Shown here in pieces: positions 43,481 through 54,364 of a stretch of DNA of 64,000 bases. Position 1 is the first letter of the stretch, and each line of letters begins with the position of its first letter. Made by a program: the position numbers and the translations under genes. The notes under the pieces are model-generated. The model worked only from the letters and a program-made list of their open reading frames with translations, ran no database searches and had not been told where the DNA came from. This DNA is from Anisus vortex (taxonomy: Eukaryota > Mollusca > Gastropoda > Planorbidae): contig OX421509.1 of NCBI GenBank assembly GCA_949126835.1, positions 13,482,420 to 13,546,419 of the forward strand. The letters are read 5' to 3'.

Positions 43481-43949
43481 AAATATTGAAAAGAGAAAAT
43501 GAGAAAAAAAGAGAAACGGAGACAGAAAAACTAAGCGAAAAAAGAGAGAGAGAGATCAAAAGAAAGAAAACAGAAAGAAAGAGACAGAGAGAAATAGAGA
43601 AATTGAAATCCCAGACAAAAGCACACATCTCGATAGTTGAAAAACTCAACAACACAAAAGCATGTCTGTCTACTGAGCTACTCCATCGTATGTTTTATAT
43701 GAGTAATCGAATCTCATACTTCATTCTGTGCTAATACATTAATGGAATAGAAGAAAGAAATAAAACATAGTGTATATATATATCTTGTATTACACGGAAG
43801 GCAGAATCGATACTTGTATTTACTCGTCAGAACAAACAGCTATTTCGATATATTTTTTACTTTTCGAAGCTTAGAGAGAAATTTTTTTTTCAAAGTCTTA
43901 GAGATGGCGGAATAAGGGTATTAAGCTTATATATATTCCTATGTGCTTT
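43481..43949. other. Purine-rich edge and AT-rich spacer
   Basis: To about 43600 the sequence is A/G-rich decayed repeat (AGAAAGAAAACAGAAAGAAA). Beyond that it is AT-rich with TATATATATATC near 43772. No gene recognised. Confidence 0.55.
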
Positions 43950-44150
43950 TCACGGTGGCCATGCGGCAGCGCGTTCGTCTATCCAACCTGGGTTCAAATC
44001 TCGGTGCTGGCTAGGATTTTTCCCCGGGTCTGGATGGTGTCTCTGAGTCTACCCAGCTCTGATGCGTACCTGACCTTAGTTGGCGTAAAGTAGAGGCGGC
44101 TGGGCATTGTGCTGGCCACACATCCCCTCATATGCTAAGGCCACAGATAA
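43950..44150 (+). mobile_element. SINE-A copy, 3'-truncated next to SINE-B
   Basis: Good head CACGGTGGCCATGCGGCAGC, box B GGGTTCAAATCTCGG (43990-44004), then CCCCGGGTCTGGATGGTGTC, GTACCTGACCTTAGTTGGCG and GGCATTGTGCTGGCCACACA. After GCCACAGATAACAAG the family sequence stops and SINE-B begins. Confidence 0.9.
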
Positions 44151-44151
44151 C

Positions 44152-44305
44152 AAGTTTTACAGGCGTTTCTTCTAGATAGAAGATTATTACGTCTTCTAGG
44201 CCCAAAACTCCTGCAGGGCGGCAGGGATCGGTCGGCGGCAGGGATAGAACCCGAGCCGTTTTGTTTGACAGTCCGGTGAACTAATCGGAAGACCACCCGG
44301 CTTCA
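44152..44305 (-). mobile_element. SINE-B copy with LINE-A-like tail
   Basis: On the minus strand: GAAGCCGGGTGGTCTTCCGA (box-A-like), GGCTCGGGTTCTATCCCTGC (box B GGTTCTATCC), the duplicated CCGCCGACCGATCCCTGCCG block, then GTAATAATCTTCTATCTAGA, AGAAACGCCTGTAAAAC. It matches 7175-7318 in order and tail. Confidence 0.85.
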
Positions 44306-45826
44306 TTGGCTTTTAAAGGTTTTATAAGAGTAATATTATTCTTTTTAAAAGTCTTCTTTTTTTAAAAATAAAAATAAAAATTATAATATCTTTCTATTTA
44401 CTATATACATCTGCAAATCTACCTGACTATCCATCAATCTCTCTATCTATATCTCCATATGTCTTATTTTCATAGCACATATACTTTCAATCCCCCCGGT
44501 CATCTCTCCGTCTCTCCACTGTTCTCTTTCTTCCTCTCCAACATCAAACCCCACTCCATCTTCCACAGTACTCACACTTTAATCCAATACATTCACACCA
44601 AGCCTAGTTATAAGCCCTCTTTATTTTATCCCCCCGAACATTATATTATACAACTGACAGCATTAACTAACGCCTAACTTGTGAATAACGTATCCATGAC
44701 TGATGCATCGAGCTCTTTTAAGTCTATGGCCTACTCGAAATCTAATATTTGCGTGTTTTCAATCCCCACCCCTAACCTCGCCCCCACCCCTTTTTTATAC
44801 ACCCCCCCCCTCGCCTTTCTCATAATCGAGAATCGATCCCACACACCAAACATCGAATACACACACCAAACAAATATACAACTTTTTTTTTCTTCTCTCT
44901 CCCTCTCTCCTTTCTTGTTTTCTACCCGTGGCATTCATTCAACTGTTCGTCCAGTCAATGAAAGACGTTACCCGCGACCGCAGCACCACCCTCCTCCATC
45001 GGTCATCCCTCCTCTCCCTCCTCCGCCCCTTCCAATCCAATTTCTACCGCTACCCCCCCTTGTTTTTCTTTTCAATATCATATTCCCATTTCACCAATCG
45101 AACCATCCGCATAGAAGAAGAAGTAGTCGCTCTCCAATAATCGATGCTTTAAAAAAAAATAGTAATTGTTGAAAAGTAAACCAGAACTCGATCACGCGAA
45201 GGGAGGAATCTGTAGACCATACTTCCTCGAGGGGTTCTAAAAAACGACCCCCTATCACCCCTACCCAAACACACCAACCCCCTTTTTTTTTTGTAATGTT
45301 AAGACTATCGTCCTGAATACTCTTTGACCTGTTATAGGAAAATCGATAATCGATTACTTAAAAAAAGATTATCGATATGAACCATAACCTGAATGTAGTG
45401 GTATTGTTTTCGTTTCTCTTTTCTTTTGTTTTGTTTTAATCTCGGACGAGCCCCCACAATTGTTTAGAATCAGCAATGTTTTATTTAATGGCGATTACAT
45501 TTCTTTATTTCTTCTTTAAACTGGACGTTGTATATATAAAAAAAAATTGTTTCACTGTTATTGTGTTCATTATATTTTTTTTCGGATCACCAGACATGAA
45601 ATCGTAGACAGAATAGACTAGTCAACCTCATCTTGAATAGACACGTGACCACCGGAAATGGGTTTATTAACTGAGCGGTAACATAAAGAGCGGGAATTTC
45701 CCGTAACACAAGGAGCTGTGTCTGCGGCTTAGCTTTACTCTTGATCTAACAAGTTTTTGTTGGTTTATTTTTAGCTGTACGATTCATACCAGCGAGACCA
45801 CTCAGATCTGAATGTCTTATAAAAAG
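44306..45826. other. 1.5 kb, C/T-rich, no gene
   Basis: C-rich pyrimidine sequence from about 44460 to 45080 keeps several frames open, rich in Pro/Ser. No domain, signal peptide or splice pattern convinced me. A hairpin lies at 45341-45376. Confidence 0.5.
45341..45376. repeat. Perfect 10-bp inverted repeat (hairpin)
   Basis: ATCGATAATC is followed by GATTACTTAAAAAAA and then GATTATCGAT, its exact reverse complement. The loop is about 15 bases. It is AT-rich and lacks the G/C stem and T-run of a bacterial terminator, and its role is unknown. Confidence 0.7.
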
Positions 45827-46035
45827 GTAGTAAAAGTAATTCCGTCGGGCCGAATTTCTCTGGTCACGGCATACTAGGGGATTGTGTGGCCAGCAAAATG
45901 CATTTACCTCAACATAAGTCAGGTAACCATCTAAGCTGGGTAGACTCAGGGACACACTCCAGACACGGAAGATAATCCTGGCCTTCACCAAGATTCGAAC
46001 CAAGGACCTTCGGAACGTCACTCGAATGCGCCACC
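45827..46035 (-). mobile_element. SINE-A copy with internal deletion
   Basis: Reverse order: TAATTCCGTCGGGCCGAATT, then a deletion of about 40 bp, GGTCACGGCATACTAGGGGA, TTGTGTGGCCAGC, TAGACTCAGGGACACACTCC, box B as GATTCGAACCAAGGACC (45990-46006), CTTCGGAACGTCACTCGAAT and CGCCACC at the head. Confidence 0.9.
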
Positions 46036-46122
46036 CTAGTATGCCGTGGCCACAGAAACTGGTGATCGCTGCGTCATCAGCCCCATGGATCAATTTGGTC
46101 CGACGGGATACTTTACTTACTT
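46034..46122 (+). mobile_element. SINE-A 3' segment, inverted partner
   Basis: CCCTAGTATGCCGTGGCCAC, AGAAACTGGTGATCGCTGCG and CAATTTGGTCCGACGGGATA continue directly from the head of the minus-strand copy, so the two fragments lie back-to-back in opposite orientations. Confidence 0.9.
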
Positions 46123-46527
46123 TGAAACGTGTTTCTATGAACTAAATGGAATAACACACAAAAAAGTGTTTACATTAAAGAAAAACCCGAAAGCGAAAAT
46201 GTATCAGAAACAGCGGCTGTCAAATGTCACGACAGGAGCTTAATAAAAATAGAACCAGTGACACTAAGCGCGGATAAGGGGCATGTGACGTGACATGTCA
46301 GGGCCGTCGACGCATGCGTACAACGCACTCACACAAACAGAGAAATAGTCACGTCACAGCCTCTGTGGAGGAATCAGAACGTTTATATAAAATACATAAT
46401 TCGTAAAGATTCATCAGCGGATGTCTTGTTCCGTTTTTTTTTTTATAAATATTTTTTAATGTGGGTTCGATTCTTTGTGAGAAATTTTTTTGTTTAAGTT
46501 TTGCGTTGTAGCCTTGAAGTCTTATCT
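46123..46527. other. Unassigned sequence
   Basis: GTCACGTCACAG and GTGACGTGACATGTCAG words near 46290-46355. No repeat family or coding segment recognised. Confidence 0.5.
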
Positions 46528-46672
46528 TCTCTTATACATTACAGACGCTCCTTCTATAAAGAATATTATTGCGTCCTACGCTCATCCGTTGTTTGAGTCT
46601 AAGTCATGCATTTCTATTAGTGTTTTAAATTGATGTTAAGTTACTGGTTTTCTTGGTTTGTTCAGGGAACAA
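46528..46672 (-). mobile_element. LINE-A 3' end, 5'-truncated
   Basis: Reverse signature CTTATACATTACAGACGCTC, CTTCTATAAAGAATATTATT, GCGTCCTACGCTCATCCGTT, then AGTTACTGGTTTTCTTGGTT and TGTTCAGG, where the match ends. Confidence 0.88.
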
Positions 46673-47507
46673 TGATCAAGCGGAACAATGATATAGAGGG
46701 AACAATAACATACATGGAACCATAGCATGAAGTGAGAAAGGTATATCGCCAAACAACAACGAAAATCCTAATCCAACGATAATCCTAATCCAGAGTGCAA
46801 CGGGAATTAAGGCTGCACTACTCAACATCCACATACAGTCCATATTCTTAGCCCCCCCCCTCCCCAGCCCCCGAGCACCAATTTGAAGCTCCAGTGACAT
46901 ACACCTACGCAGACACGCCCAAGGCACAAACATACACGGCTACCACATCTACGCCACATCTGGGTGGGTGGGTGGGGGAATAACTAGCCTCTCCAGCTTG
47001 ATCTTTCCACATATCTTCTCCCCGGGGGCGGTAAAAATATATGTTTTACCTCATCCTCTTTTTTTTTCTTATGCGGCTGTAACTTTACGATGACGCCCAC
47101 TTCATCTCTCTCCCGACCAGCACCCCACCCACCCCACCACACAGACACACCCACCAAGCACAACACCACCCCTGAAACACACACACACTTAAGATGACAT
47201 CCTCTTTTATCGTTCAACCTACCCCGACGCCCCCCCCCTTCCCCCGGTACCCGTGCCTACTGGAAGAAGACTCTATACCCCCCCCTGCCATCAACTTACT
47301 GCTTTCTGCCTCCCTCCTTCTCCCTCTCCTCCTACCCCAACCCCCAAACCTTCTTCTCCCCCCCCCCCCCCCAAAGCATGTAAAGAAAAAAATGTCTGCT
47401 TTCCATCACCGAAATGGCAGCCAATGCTTATCATTTCTTTTCCGAAAATTATTACGCTTGGGGCGTCTTCTTCCTTTTTCTCTCTCTCTCTCTCTCCCTA
47501 CCTCATA

Positions 47508-47541
<34 letters not shown>

Positions 47542-48407
47542 TCTCTCTATCTTTCGATCTCTTAAACGAATACAAAGACTGCATCCAACCAAGCATTTCT
47601 ATAAATAAAAAATAAATTTAAAAAAAGAAACAAGATGGCCGTGAGAGGGAAGGGGAGGTAAAAAAAAAAGTGTAGAAAACAAGGGGGAGACCAGTCACGT
47701 TAAAAAAACAAGAAATGTATATATAAAAAGGCGAAAAATAAAACAAACAAAAAATATTAAACACAAGATACAACGGTAATAAGAGGAGTCGTTTCCCCTT
47801 GATCGTTCCTCCCATTTTCTATTATTTCGCCTTTATATTCTATTATCTCCCCCTGTCTCAGACTCACTCGCCCCCCTTTCATCCCTTCTGAGACCGCTGC
47901 GACAACTCCCCTCAAGGGGAATGAATTACTTTAAATGAAGAAGAAAAAAAAAACTAACACAGCAACAACTGGAATTGTCTTTCCATTTTTTGTCTCTTCT
48001 TATCTCCCCATGTAAGGAACCAGTACAATTGTGAAGTAACCAAGAGTGACAAGTCAAAGTTTTCGTGTGTGTTATTTTTTTATCGCTGGAATGGGTTGGT
48101 TTTAAAAGGACACGTGACCCTCACGAGGATTGGGGGAAAGAGGTACAAATAGGCTAAAGTTTAAAACGAAAAACAACAGCCCGCAAAATATTTACATTTT
48201 ATAACGATTATATGAAGCATGGCCCGTTCTGTGAAGCTGGCGCTTTTCACAATTATTGTAAAATGGAATAGGGCGCGAATGAAACCGAATGACCTACTTT
48301 TAATACGAGGCCTTAGTGCTACACTGAGAAGTTTCTACCATTGAAGGCCACTCTCTTGTACTAGCGTGTCTTGTTTGTGTTTTTAGTTCACACTATCTGT
48401 TAATTAA
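46673..48407. other. 1.7 kb, no gene recognised
   Basis: C-rich blocks (46850-46868, 47228-47240, 47358-47373), a CT run (47478-47550) and A homopolymers near 47660 and 47943. Overlapping Ser/Leu frames at 47194-47615 derive from the C and CT runs. Confidence 0.5.
47478..47550. repeat. CT microsatellite
   Basis: TCTCTCTC runs broken by CCCTACCTCATA. Pyrimidine on the + strand. Confidence 0.9.
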
Positions 48408-48662
48408 TCTGGCGGCGCGTTCGGCTGGCGTACCGAAAGGTCCCCCGGGGGTTCGAATCCTGGTTAAGGCTAGTAGGATTTGTTCCCGGGTCAGGGATGG
48501 TGTGATCCTGAGTCTGTCTACCCATCTCTGATGGGTAACTGACTTTAGTTAGGGGTTTAAAGTAAAGGCGACTGGGCATTGTGCTGACCAAACAATCCCT
48601 TAGTAATGCCGTGGTAACAGAAAATGGTGAGCGCCGCTTTTACCGTCCCTATGGATCAATTT
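48408..48662 (+). mobile_element. SINE-A copy
   Basis: Head GGCGGCGCGTTCGGCTGGCG, box B GGGGGTTCGAATCCTGG (about 48448-48464), CCGGGTCAGGGATGGTGTGA, GATGGGTAACTGACTTTAGT, GCGACTGGGCATTGTGCTGA and ACAGAAAATGGTGAGCGCCG to CCCTATGGATCAATTT. The first part of the head (box A) and the T-rich tail are missing. Confidence 0.92.
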
Positions 48663-49282
48663 CTCTGAAGTTTTTTTCTCTTTCCTTTCCCCACCAATTC
48701 TCTTTGAACAATATCCAAAACTTCAAACGCCTTCTTCCAAACCGCGCCGAGCATCTATCCTTCCCATCATTTAACTCCAACGCCCTTCTGCCAACCCCTT
48801 TTCCACCCCCCAGAGCCACATCCTTCCTCCCCCACCCCCAAACAGCGTCCGTTGCAAAGCAAACTCTCAGCAATTTAATTATCACTTGTCCAAAATCAAG
48901 GTCAATCATTATTGTTCGTTCGTTCGGCCTAGTGTTCTTAGATTGTAAATCCACAGACAAGGGAATATAATATATTATTATTGCATTAAAATAATAAGAA
49001 GAACAATAATAATGATAATAGATCGTAAGGAATTTATCCCAACGTTGTTTTCTGTAAGTATCGCATATGTATTTTATCGAAGGTATCGATTCTCGTTGTT
49101 TACATTGAAATAAATCGATGCCTCATCACTCTTGACGAAACGTAAATGGATGTTGCGGTGTAAATGGACTGGGGGTAACTTTAAAACATTGGAATGGAAA
49201 CTTCGGCTTTGGTGTGTAGAACATAGGCTAGCTATGCTGGTAGATAATATAGCTGGTAATGGACCGTTCACTCTTCAATCAG
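48663..49282. other. Unassigned sequence
   Basis: C/T-rich then AT-rich, with an AATAATAAGAAGAACAATAAT stretch at about 48990. A 129-residue frame (48581-48970) begins in the SINE and has no domain. Confidence 0.5.
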
Positions 49283-49499
49283 TCAATCAATTTCTCCATC
49301 CATCTGTCAATCGAAATATCTGTATATCTGTCCGTCTGTGAATCTGTCTATCTATCAGTGTGTCTGTCTATCTGTTTGTGTATCTGAGTAACTGTATCTG
49401 TGTATCCGTTAATCGGTTTATCTGTGTATCTGTCTATCAGATTAATGTATCGATCAGATCAATCCATCCATCTACCCGTCAACCCGCCCGTCGACCCCT
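49283..49499. repeat. Degenerate (CTGT/TATC)n microsatellite
   Basis: TCTGTCTATCTGTGTATC words with changing third and fourth bases, CTGT/TATC on the + strand. Confidence 0.85.
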
Positions 49500-49514
49500 C
49501 GGATTCGCCTTTCC

Positions 49515-50014
49515 ATCCTATCCACCCATCCCATCCACCGACCCACACATCCATTTATCCACCCATCCCATCCACCGACCCACACATCCATTTATCCACC
49601 CATCCCATTCACCGACCCACACATCCATTTATCCACCCATCCCATCCACCGACCCACACATCCATTTATCCACCCATCCCATTCACCGACCCGCACATCC
49701 ATTTATCCACCCATCCCATCCACCGACACACACATCCATTTATCCACCCATCCCATCCACCGACCCACACATCCATTTATCCACCCATCCCATCCACCGA
49801 CACACACATCCATTTATCCACCCATCCCATTCATCGACACACACATCCATTTATCCACCCATCCCATCCACCGATCCACACATCCATTTATCCACTCATC
49901 CCATCCACCGACCCACACATCCATTTATCCACCCATCCCATTCACCGACCCACACATCCATTTATCCACCCATCCCATCCACCGACCCACACATCCATTT
50001 ATCCACCCATCCCA
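49515..50014. repeat. 37-bp minisatellite, about 13 units
   Basis: The unit consists of TCCACCCATCCCATCCACCG followed by ACCCACACATCCATTTA. ACCCACACAT-type words recur every 37 bp from 49541 to 49985. Variants: ATTCACCG, ACACACACAT, ATTCATCG, ATCCACTCAT. Three + frames stay open and give Pro/His/Ser repeats. The array looks like a higher-order product of an ATCC microsatellite. Confidence 0.95.
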
Positions 50015-50523
50015 TCTCCCCTTTGACCCGCCCCTCCATCCATCCACCCTTCTCTACATCCATGATTAACGATCTCCTAATTCTCCAGCCACCCAGCTGT
50101 ATAAATATATATATATATGTAGTCTTTAGTAGAACAGCGCTCTCTCAAAACTCGATGCCCCGAGAAATTAATGTCTTTCTTCAGTGACTAGAAAATCTTT
50201 TCACAAAACTCTAGTCTAGAGGTCTTCCTTGGTCTAGTTAAAGTCGACCTCACGCAGGCGCTAAAACTGGATAGTATGCCTTGACCTTTAACCTGCAAAT
50301 TTGTTTTTTCTTAGGGTAGGAGGGTGGCGTGGGGGTCGGAAAAGGTCCTCGGGCTTCATGGGATTGTTTTCTTAGGGTCGGGGAGAATGGGGAGGGGGGG
50401 GGAGGTGAATTAGTATTGGTTTCTCGGCTTGCATGTCTAGAATCGTAGGACAGTGACTGTTGCTTAGTGAATTCCTTGTGGATAAGCTTTTTCAGATTTC
50501 TGTTTTCAGTGTGTACTTTTGTA
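50015..50523. other. Unassigned sequence
   Basis: A TATATATATATAT run near 50105 and a G-rich block (50380-50403) in mixed sequence. Confidence 0.5.
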
Positions 50524-50920
50524 GCACCATTGAACAACATTATTTCACTGAACAACTGCACTGTTGCAGCACCATTCAAACAGCAGTATTGCACTGAACA
50601 ACTGCACCGTTGAAGCACAATTGAACAACAATATTGCACAGAGCAACTGTACTGTTGTAGCAACATTGAACAACAACATTGCACAGAAAAACTGCACTGT
50701 TGCAGCACAATTGAACAATAATATTGCACCGCACAACTGCACTATTTGCTGCACCATTGAACAACAATATTGCACAGAGCAACTGTACTGTTGTAGTACC
50801 ACCGAACAACAGTATTGCACTGAACGTTCGCTTCACTATTGAGAAAATGTACTAATATTGAACCAATGGGCAACTAACAGTACTATTATTGCAGTACTAA
50901 ACAACTGCACCATTGTTGCC
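50524..50920. repeat. 45-bp minisatellite, about 7 clear units
   Basis: Each unit begins GCACCATTGAACAACAATAT and contains TTGCACAGAGCAACTGTACT and GTTGTA or GTTGCA. Units start near 50524, 50569, 50615, 50660, 50705, 50751 and 50796, and one or two decayed units run on to about 50920. As 45 is divisible by three, frames on both strands remain open with a 15-residue period. Units differ at several positions, so the array is older or less homogenised than the 28- and 32-bp arrays. Confidence 0.92.
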
Positions 50921-51500
50921 AAATTTATTATACATTCGGAACTTTGAGATAGGCGTATTAGTTCTCAAACTGGTGTGCTCTTTGCACAATGTTAGGTCGG
51001 GATTTAGGGCAATTGTCCGTCATATTTATAATTTTGTTTATGACAATCAATCAATGTTTCTATCACGTGTTTGTATGGGGCTGTGTATCGGGGTGTTGGT
51101 GGGGGGGGGGAGGGAGATACTAAAGGTTGGATCAATGCACATGCGCGCGTGCGTTCATGTCACGTGAGAACCAAGCCTGTACACCACCATCACGTGTCCT
51201 GACCAGAGTGACAGTGTGACACTGTCAAAGGGTTTAGCCTGTTACCCTTTTTGTTGTCATAGCTCTGGTGATGTAGGAGCAGGCTACACAATTTATTATA
51301 GTCTAACCGCACTTAATAAACATTGGTGAAAAGGCCCTGATGGAGCCGAAATCGGATTCAGTAAAACTTATGTTTGGTCACTATGGATTGTGTGGCTTAA
51401 AAACGTATCTCATGCTCACATTGTAAACCTGCATTCATTCGGCTGTCAACCGATTATTGCCCATACAACCATTATTTTTATGTTGTTTCATTATTATTGT
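50921..51500. other. Unassigned sequence
   Basis: G run near 51101-51110 and several CACGTG or CACGTGA words (51065, 51160, 51191). No coding or repeat call. Confidence 0.5.
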
Positions 51501-51650
51501 TAGCTTAATTTTGACTATTGGTCCTGTCAACCAACCCCCATTACGCCTACACAACAGCAAAAACAGGCGAACCGAATTGAACATTTCTAGTCTGATTATC
51601 TTTCTGAATCTAACTCATCTCTTGAAGATAATAAAAGAAAAGAGAAAAAA
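51501..51650. repeat. Left arm of a ~150-bp inverted repeat
   Basis: Begins TAGCTTAATTTTGACTATTG and ends GATAATAAAAGAAAAGAGAA. Its near-complete reverse complement is at 51975-52126. I count fewer than ten differences over about 150 bp. Confidence 0.9.
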
Positions 51651-51864
51651 CGCTGTCTTAAATGGCTCCCTACGTTTGCATTAAAGGTTTCCGCTGTATA
51701 CAACTTTCTATTTTAATTTTAATTTTTCATTGAGAAAATCATAGCGATTAAATAAAACGAAGCGCACAGTACAAAAGGCAATCGGGAAATCCCAAAAAGA
51801 AGTCGTTCGAGTCATCAAATAGCAGAAATATTAAAGCAAGCGGTCCATCTTATTATAGTCTTTG
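51649..51864 (-). mobile_element. MITE-1, truncated, between inverted arms
   Basis: Starts inside the family at AACGCTGTCTTAAATGG and runs through GTTTCCGCTGTATACAACTT, GAGAAAATCATAGCGATTAA, GGCAATCGGGAAATCCC to AAGCGGTCCATCTTATTATA and GTCTTTG. The other terminal repeat is missing. The truncation coincides with the end of the left arm. Confidence 0.9.
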
Positions 51865-51974
51865 GTCTCAAAGTAAACATACTGACAGTTATAGTGGAGA
51901 AAAAAAAGAGTCTTAAAAAATAGAACTAAGAGCAACGTTTTTTCTCTGATGAAAGAATAATCCAATTATTTCTT

Positions 51975-52126
51975 TTTTTTTCTCTTTTCTTTTATTATCT
52001 TCAAGAGATGATTTACATTCAGGAAGATAATCAGACTAGAAATGTTCAATTCGGTTCGCCTGTTTTTGCTGTTGTGTAGACGTAATGGGGGTTTGGTTTA
52101 CAGGACCAATAGTAAAAATTAAGCTA
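51975..52126. repeat. Right arm of the ~150-bp inverted repeat
   Basis: Reverse complement of 51501-51650, including GTTCAATTCGGTTCGCCTGT, TTTTGCTGTTGTGTAGACGT and CCAATAGTAAAAATTAAGCT. Together with the left arm it could form a long hairpin of about 625 bp overall span. Confidence 0.9.
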
Positions 52127-52289
52127 ATTTATTTATTTTTAAACTTTGATACAATGATGATAGCTGAGCGTCAGATCTGGTTTAGACAAATGGGGGAAAA
52201 ACTTATTTTTTTTTATATTTGGCGATATGTTGAGAGAAACCAGAATAATGCTCAGATAAACATAATGTCAGGGTTAGGATTTAGGTTAT

Positions 52290-52383
52290 CAATGTTGAGC
52301 TACAAGATTCATTAACTAGCGAATATTCACAAGTGACAAGAGTAACACCAATCGTTAAATCACTAAACTTAGAAACACTAGAG
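52290..52383 (+). mobile_element. LINE-A, segment before the hAT insertion
   Basis: Encodes a good stretch, LTSEYSQVTRVTPIVKSL followed by NLETLE, in a single + frame. The reading frame is interrupted at the E codon by the hAT element at 52384 and continues after 54259 with EDRRAK. This is the best-preserved coding part of the family here. Confidence 0.92.
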
Positions 52384-54259
52384 CAGGGGTCGGCAACCTA
52401 AGGCACGCGTGCCAAACGTAGCACGCAGAGCGATTTTCAACGAATGTTGATTTTTTTTTTGTGTTGAATTTCTGGTTCTGAGTGAGGAAAACTGACATTT
52501 GAAGCCGGTGTTTCTGAATGACTTAGCGACACATTTCAGTGAGTTGAACTTGCATTGACAAGGACGGGGTCAAACAGCACTTGACCTGTTAGATCACTGA
52601 AATGAATTTTCTTATATCTTGAAAGAAATCAATTTTAAAACATTTGTCTATATGTATTTACCTTTATTAAGGCATATAATAAGATATATAGTTGGGCTTT
52701 TTAGTATATAGTTTGAAGCACTCAAGTATATAGTTTTAGGCATTCATTAGCTCTAATTTCAGCTTTTTGTTCAACTTACACTTGTGAACAGTAATTATTG
52801 TGTTGAGCATTCAAAGAGGTCACTTACACTTCACTACTCAGAAATGACAAAATATGTATCCGCGATTATAAATTAGTGAATAGCATTGAAGACAAGGCGC
52901 TCATTAATTGATTCAGACTAATTACATTTAAAAGAGGTTTTATGTTCATCTTCTATAATTAAACATAAATAAAAGTTATTCTAAAACAAAATTGGTTTTT
53001 AGTAATTTAGTAAATATAATAGACTTTTTAATAGCATTATATTATGCAGTTGTTTTCATTATTAGGCTAATGTTAAACAGATAAACTCCATAAGGTTAAA
53101 TGGACAAACAATTATTGCAGGAAATGTTTATTTACAACTGTTTAACGTAAATTAATTGTATCTCTCTAATTAAATCTTGTAATGAATACCATAATGGTGG
53201 AATTATATAAAAAAAATAATTAGTCAGTAATACTCAGTAATATTTGTAATATTACAAAACATAATTTGTTTGGCATCAGTATTAATTCAAATTTAGAAAC
53301 TTTATTTTCATTAAAGGGAGATAATTAACACGTTTTATTTGCGCTAATACTTCTAATATTATGTTTCTTATTTTTCTCTTCTAAAAGACTAAAGGGCCTA
53401 CAACTTATAACTTTATAATGACCCAACTGTAAAAGTATTTGAAAATTATATAAATATTATGTGACTAAAAAATCATATGCACACTTCATAAAACATTACA
53501 TTAACTACCCAGATTGTATGATTACTACGTATCAATTCCGCTCAACGATGACATTATTATATATTGTTCTGGGCATTTTGTTTTATTTTTCTCCATATTA
53601 CGTTGTTTTAAATATCTTAGAGTTAATAATGGATGTTTACGTTTAATACATATTTAAATTAATTTAAATATGTATGGATGTTAAGCATGTATGTAAAAAA
53701 AAAAAGAAGAATGAATGAATTTAAATTTAAAGTGAGAAAACTTTTTGTCTCGTAAATTATTTTGTCTTCTATCCCCTTAACTATGTATGTACTGTTCTTC
53801 TATCCTCTTTTCTTCATTGTAAAATATATGAGATTGTACATGTAAAATCTTGAATAAACATTTGAAAATAAAAAAAGAAGAAAATCTGAGAACAAAATAT
53901 GGTAATCAATACAAGCAGTTGCTTGATCCTCATCTTGACAACCAAATGATAATGTTTACATAATAATTACCATACATGTGAACTTTTAGTAATAAAATAT
54001 TATATTTGGTATAAATTCAAATAAAAAGGATGGTAATCACAAACACGTTAATTTTGAATATATTAAAATGCCTTTGACAATTTTCTCTAAACATTTGCTT
54101 TGCTTTTGGCCTTGGTCTTGTTAAACTAATTGACTAATTGTCTTATAAAAAATAATAAAACAAGTATAATAGAGCAGGTTGACATTTAGGCTGTTGGCAC
54201 GCTGAATGATTTAGAAATCCTAGTTTGGCACACCATTAGCAAAAGGTTGCCGACCCCTG
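52384..54259 (+). mobile_element. hAT transposon, 1.88 kb, perfect TSD
   Basis: Termini CAGGGGTCGGCAACCTAAGG and AAAAGGTTGCCGACCCCTG. CACTAGAG is present on both sides (52376-52383 and 54260-54267) with a central TA. The LINE-A copy at 14712-15140 carries a single CACTAGAG at the same place, so it is an empty site. The interior is homologous to 23018-24798 (for example GACTAATTACATTTAAAAGA near 52915) but its transposase trace (TTGTTCAACTTACACTTGTG near 52765) is heavily decayed. A stretch at about 53640-53880 is absent from the other copy. Confidence 0.95.
53640..53885 (+). other. Extra A-tailed segment inside the hAT copy
   Basis: Relative to the related hAT copy at 23018-24798 this stretch is additional. 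It ends with CTTGAATAAACATTTGAAAA, TAAAAAAAGAAGAAAA, that is, a polyadenylation-signal-like AATAAA followed by an A-rich tail. That ending suggests a retroposed 3' UTR or LINE end on the + strand. No coding part was recognised and the left boundary is approximate. Confidence 0.4.
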
Positions 54260-54364
54260 CACTAGAGGACAGAAGGGCAAAGAGTAAAGTAGTAATAATA
54301 CATAAGGTATACAATTATAATTTAGAAATACAACCCAATAACAACCTGTTGCAAAGCTCAGATA
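54260..54364 (+). mobile_element. LINE-A, segment between hAT and LINE-B
   Basis: Continues the interrupted LINE-A frame (EDRRAKSKVVIIHKV-like), then TTTAGAAATACAACCCAATA, ACAACCTGTTGCAAAGCTCA and GATA, where LINE-B interrupts it. Confidence 0.92.

Noticed and set aside
41904..43655. 583-residue minus ORF and 437-452-residue plus ORFs
   Set aside because: Both strands of the polypurine array are open by composition. Lys/Glu/Arg or Ser/Leu/Phe repeats carry no family signature.
45341..45376. Rho-independent terminator
   Set aside because: The hairpin is AT-rich, the context is eukaryotic, and no gene lies upstream.
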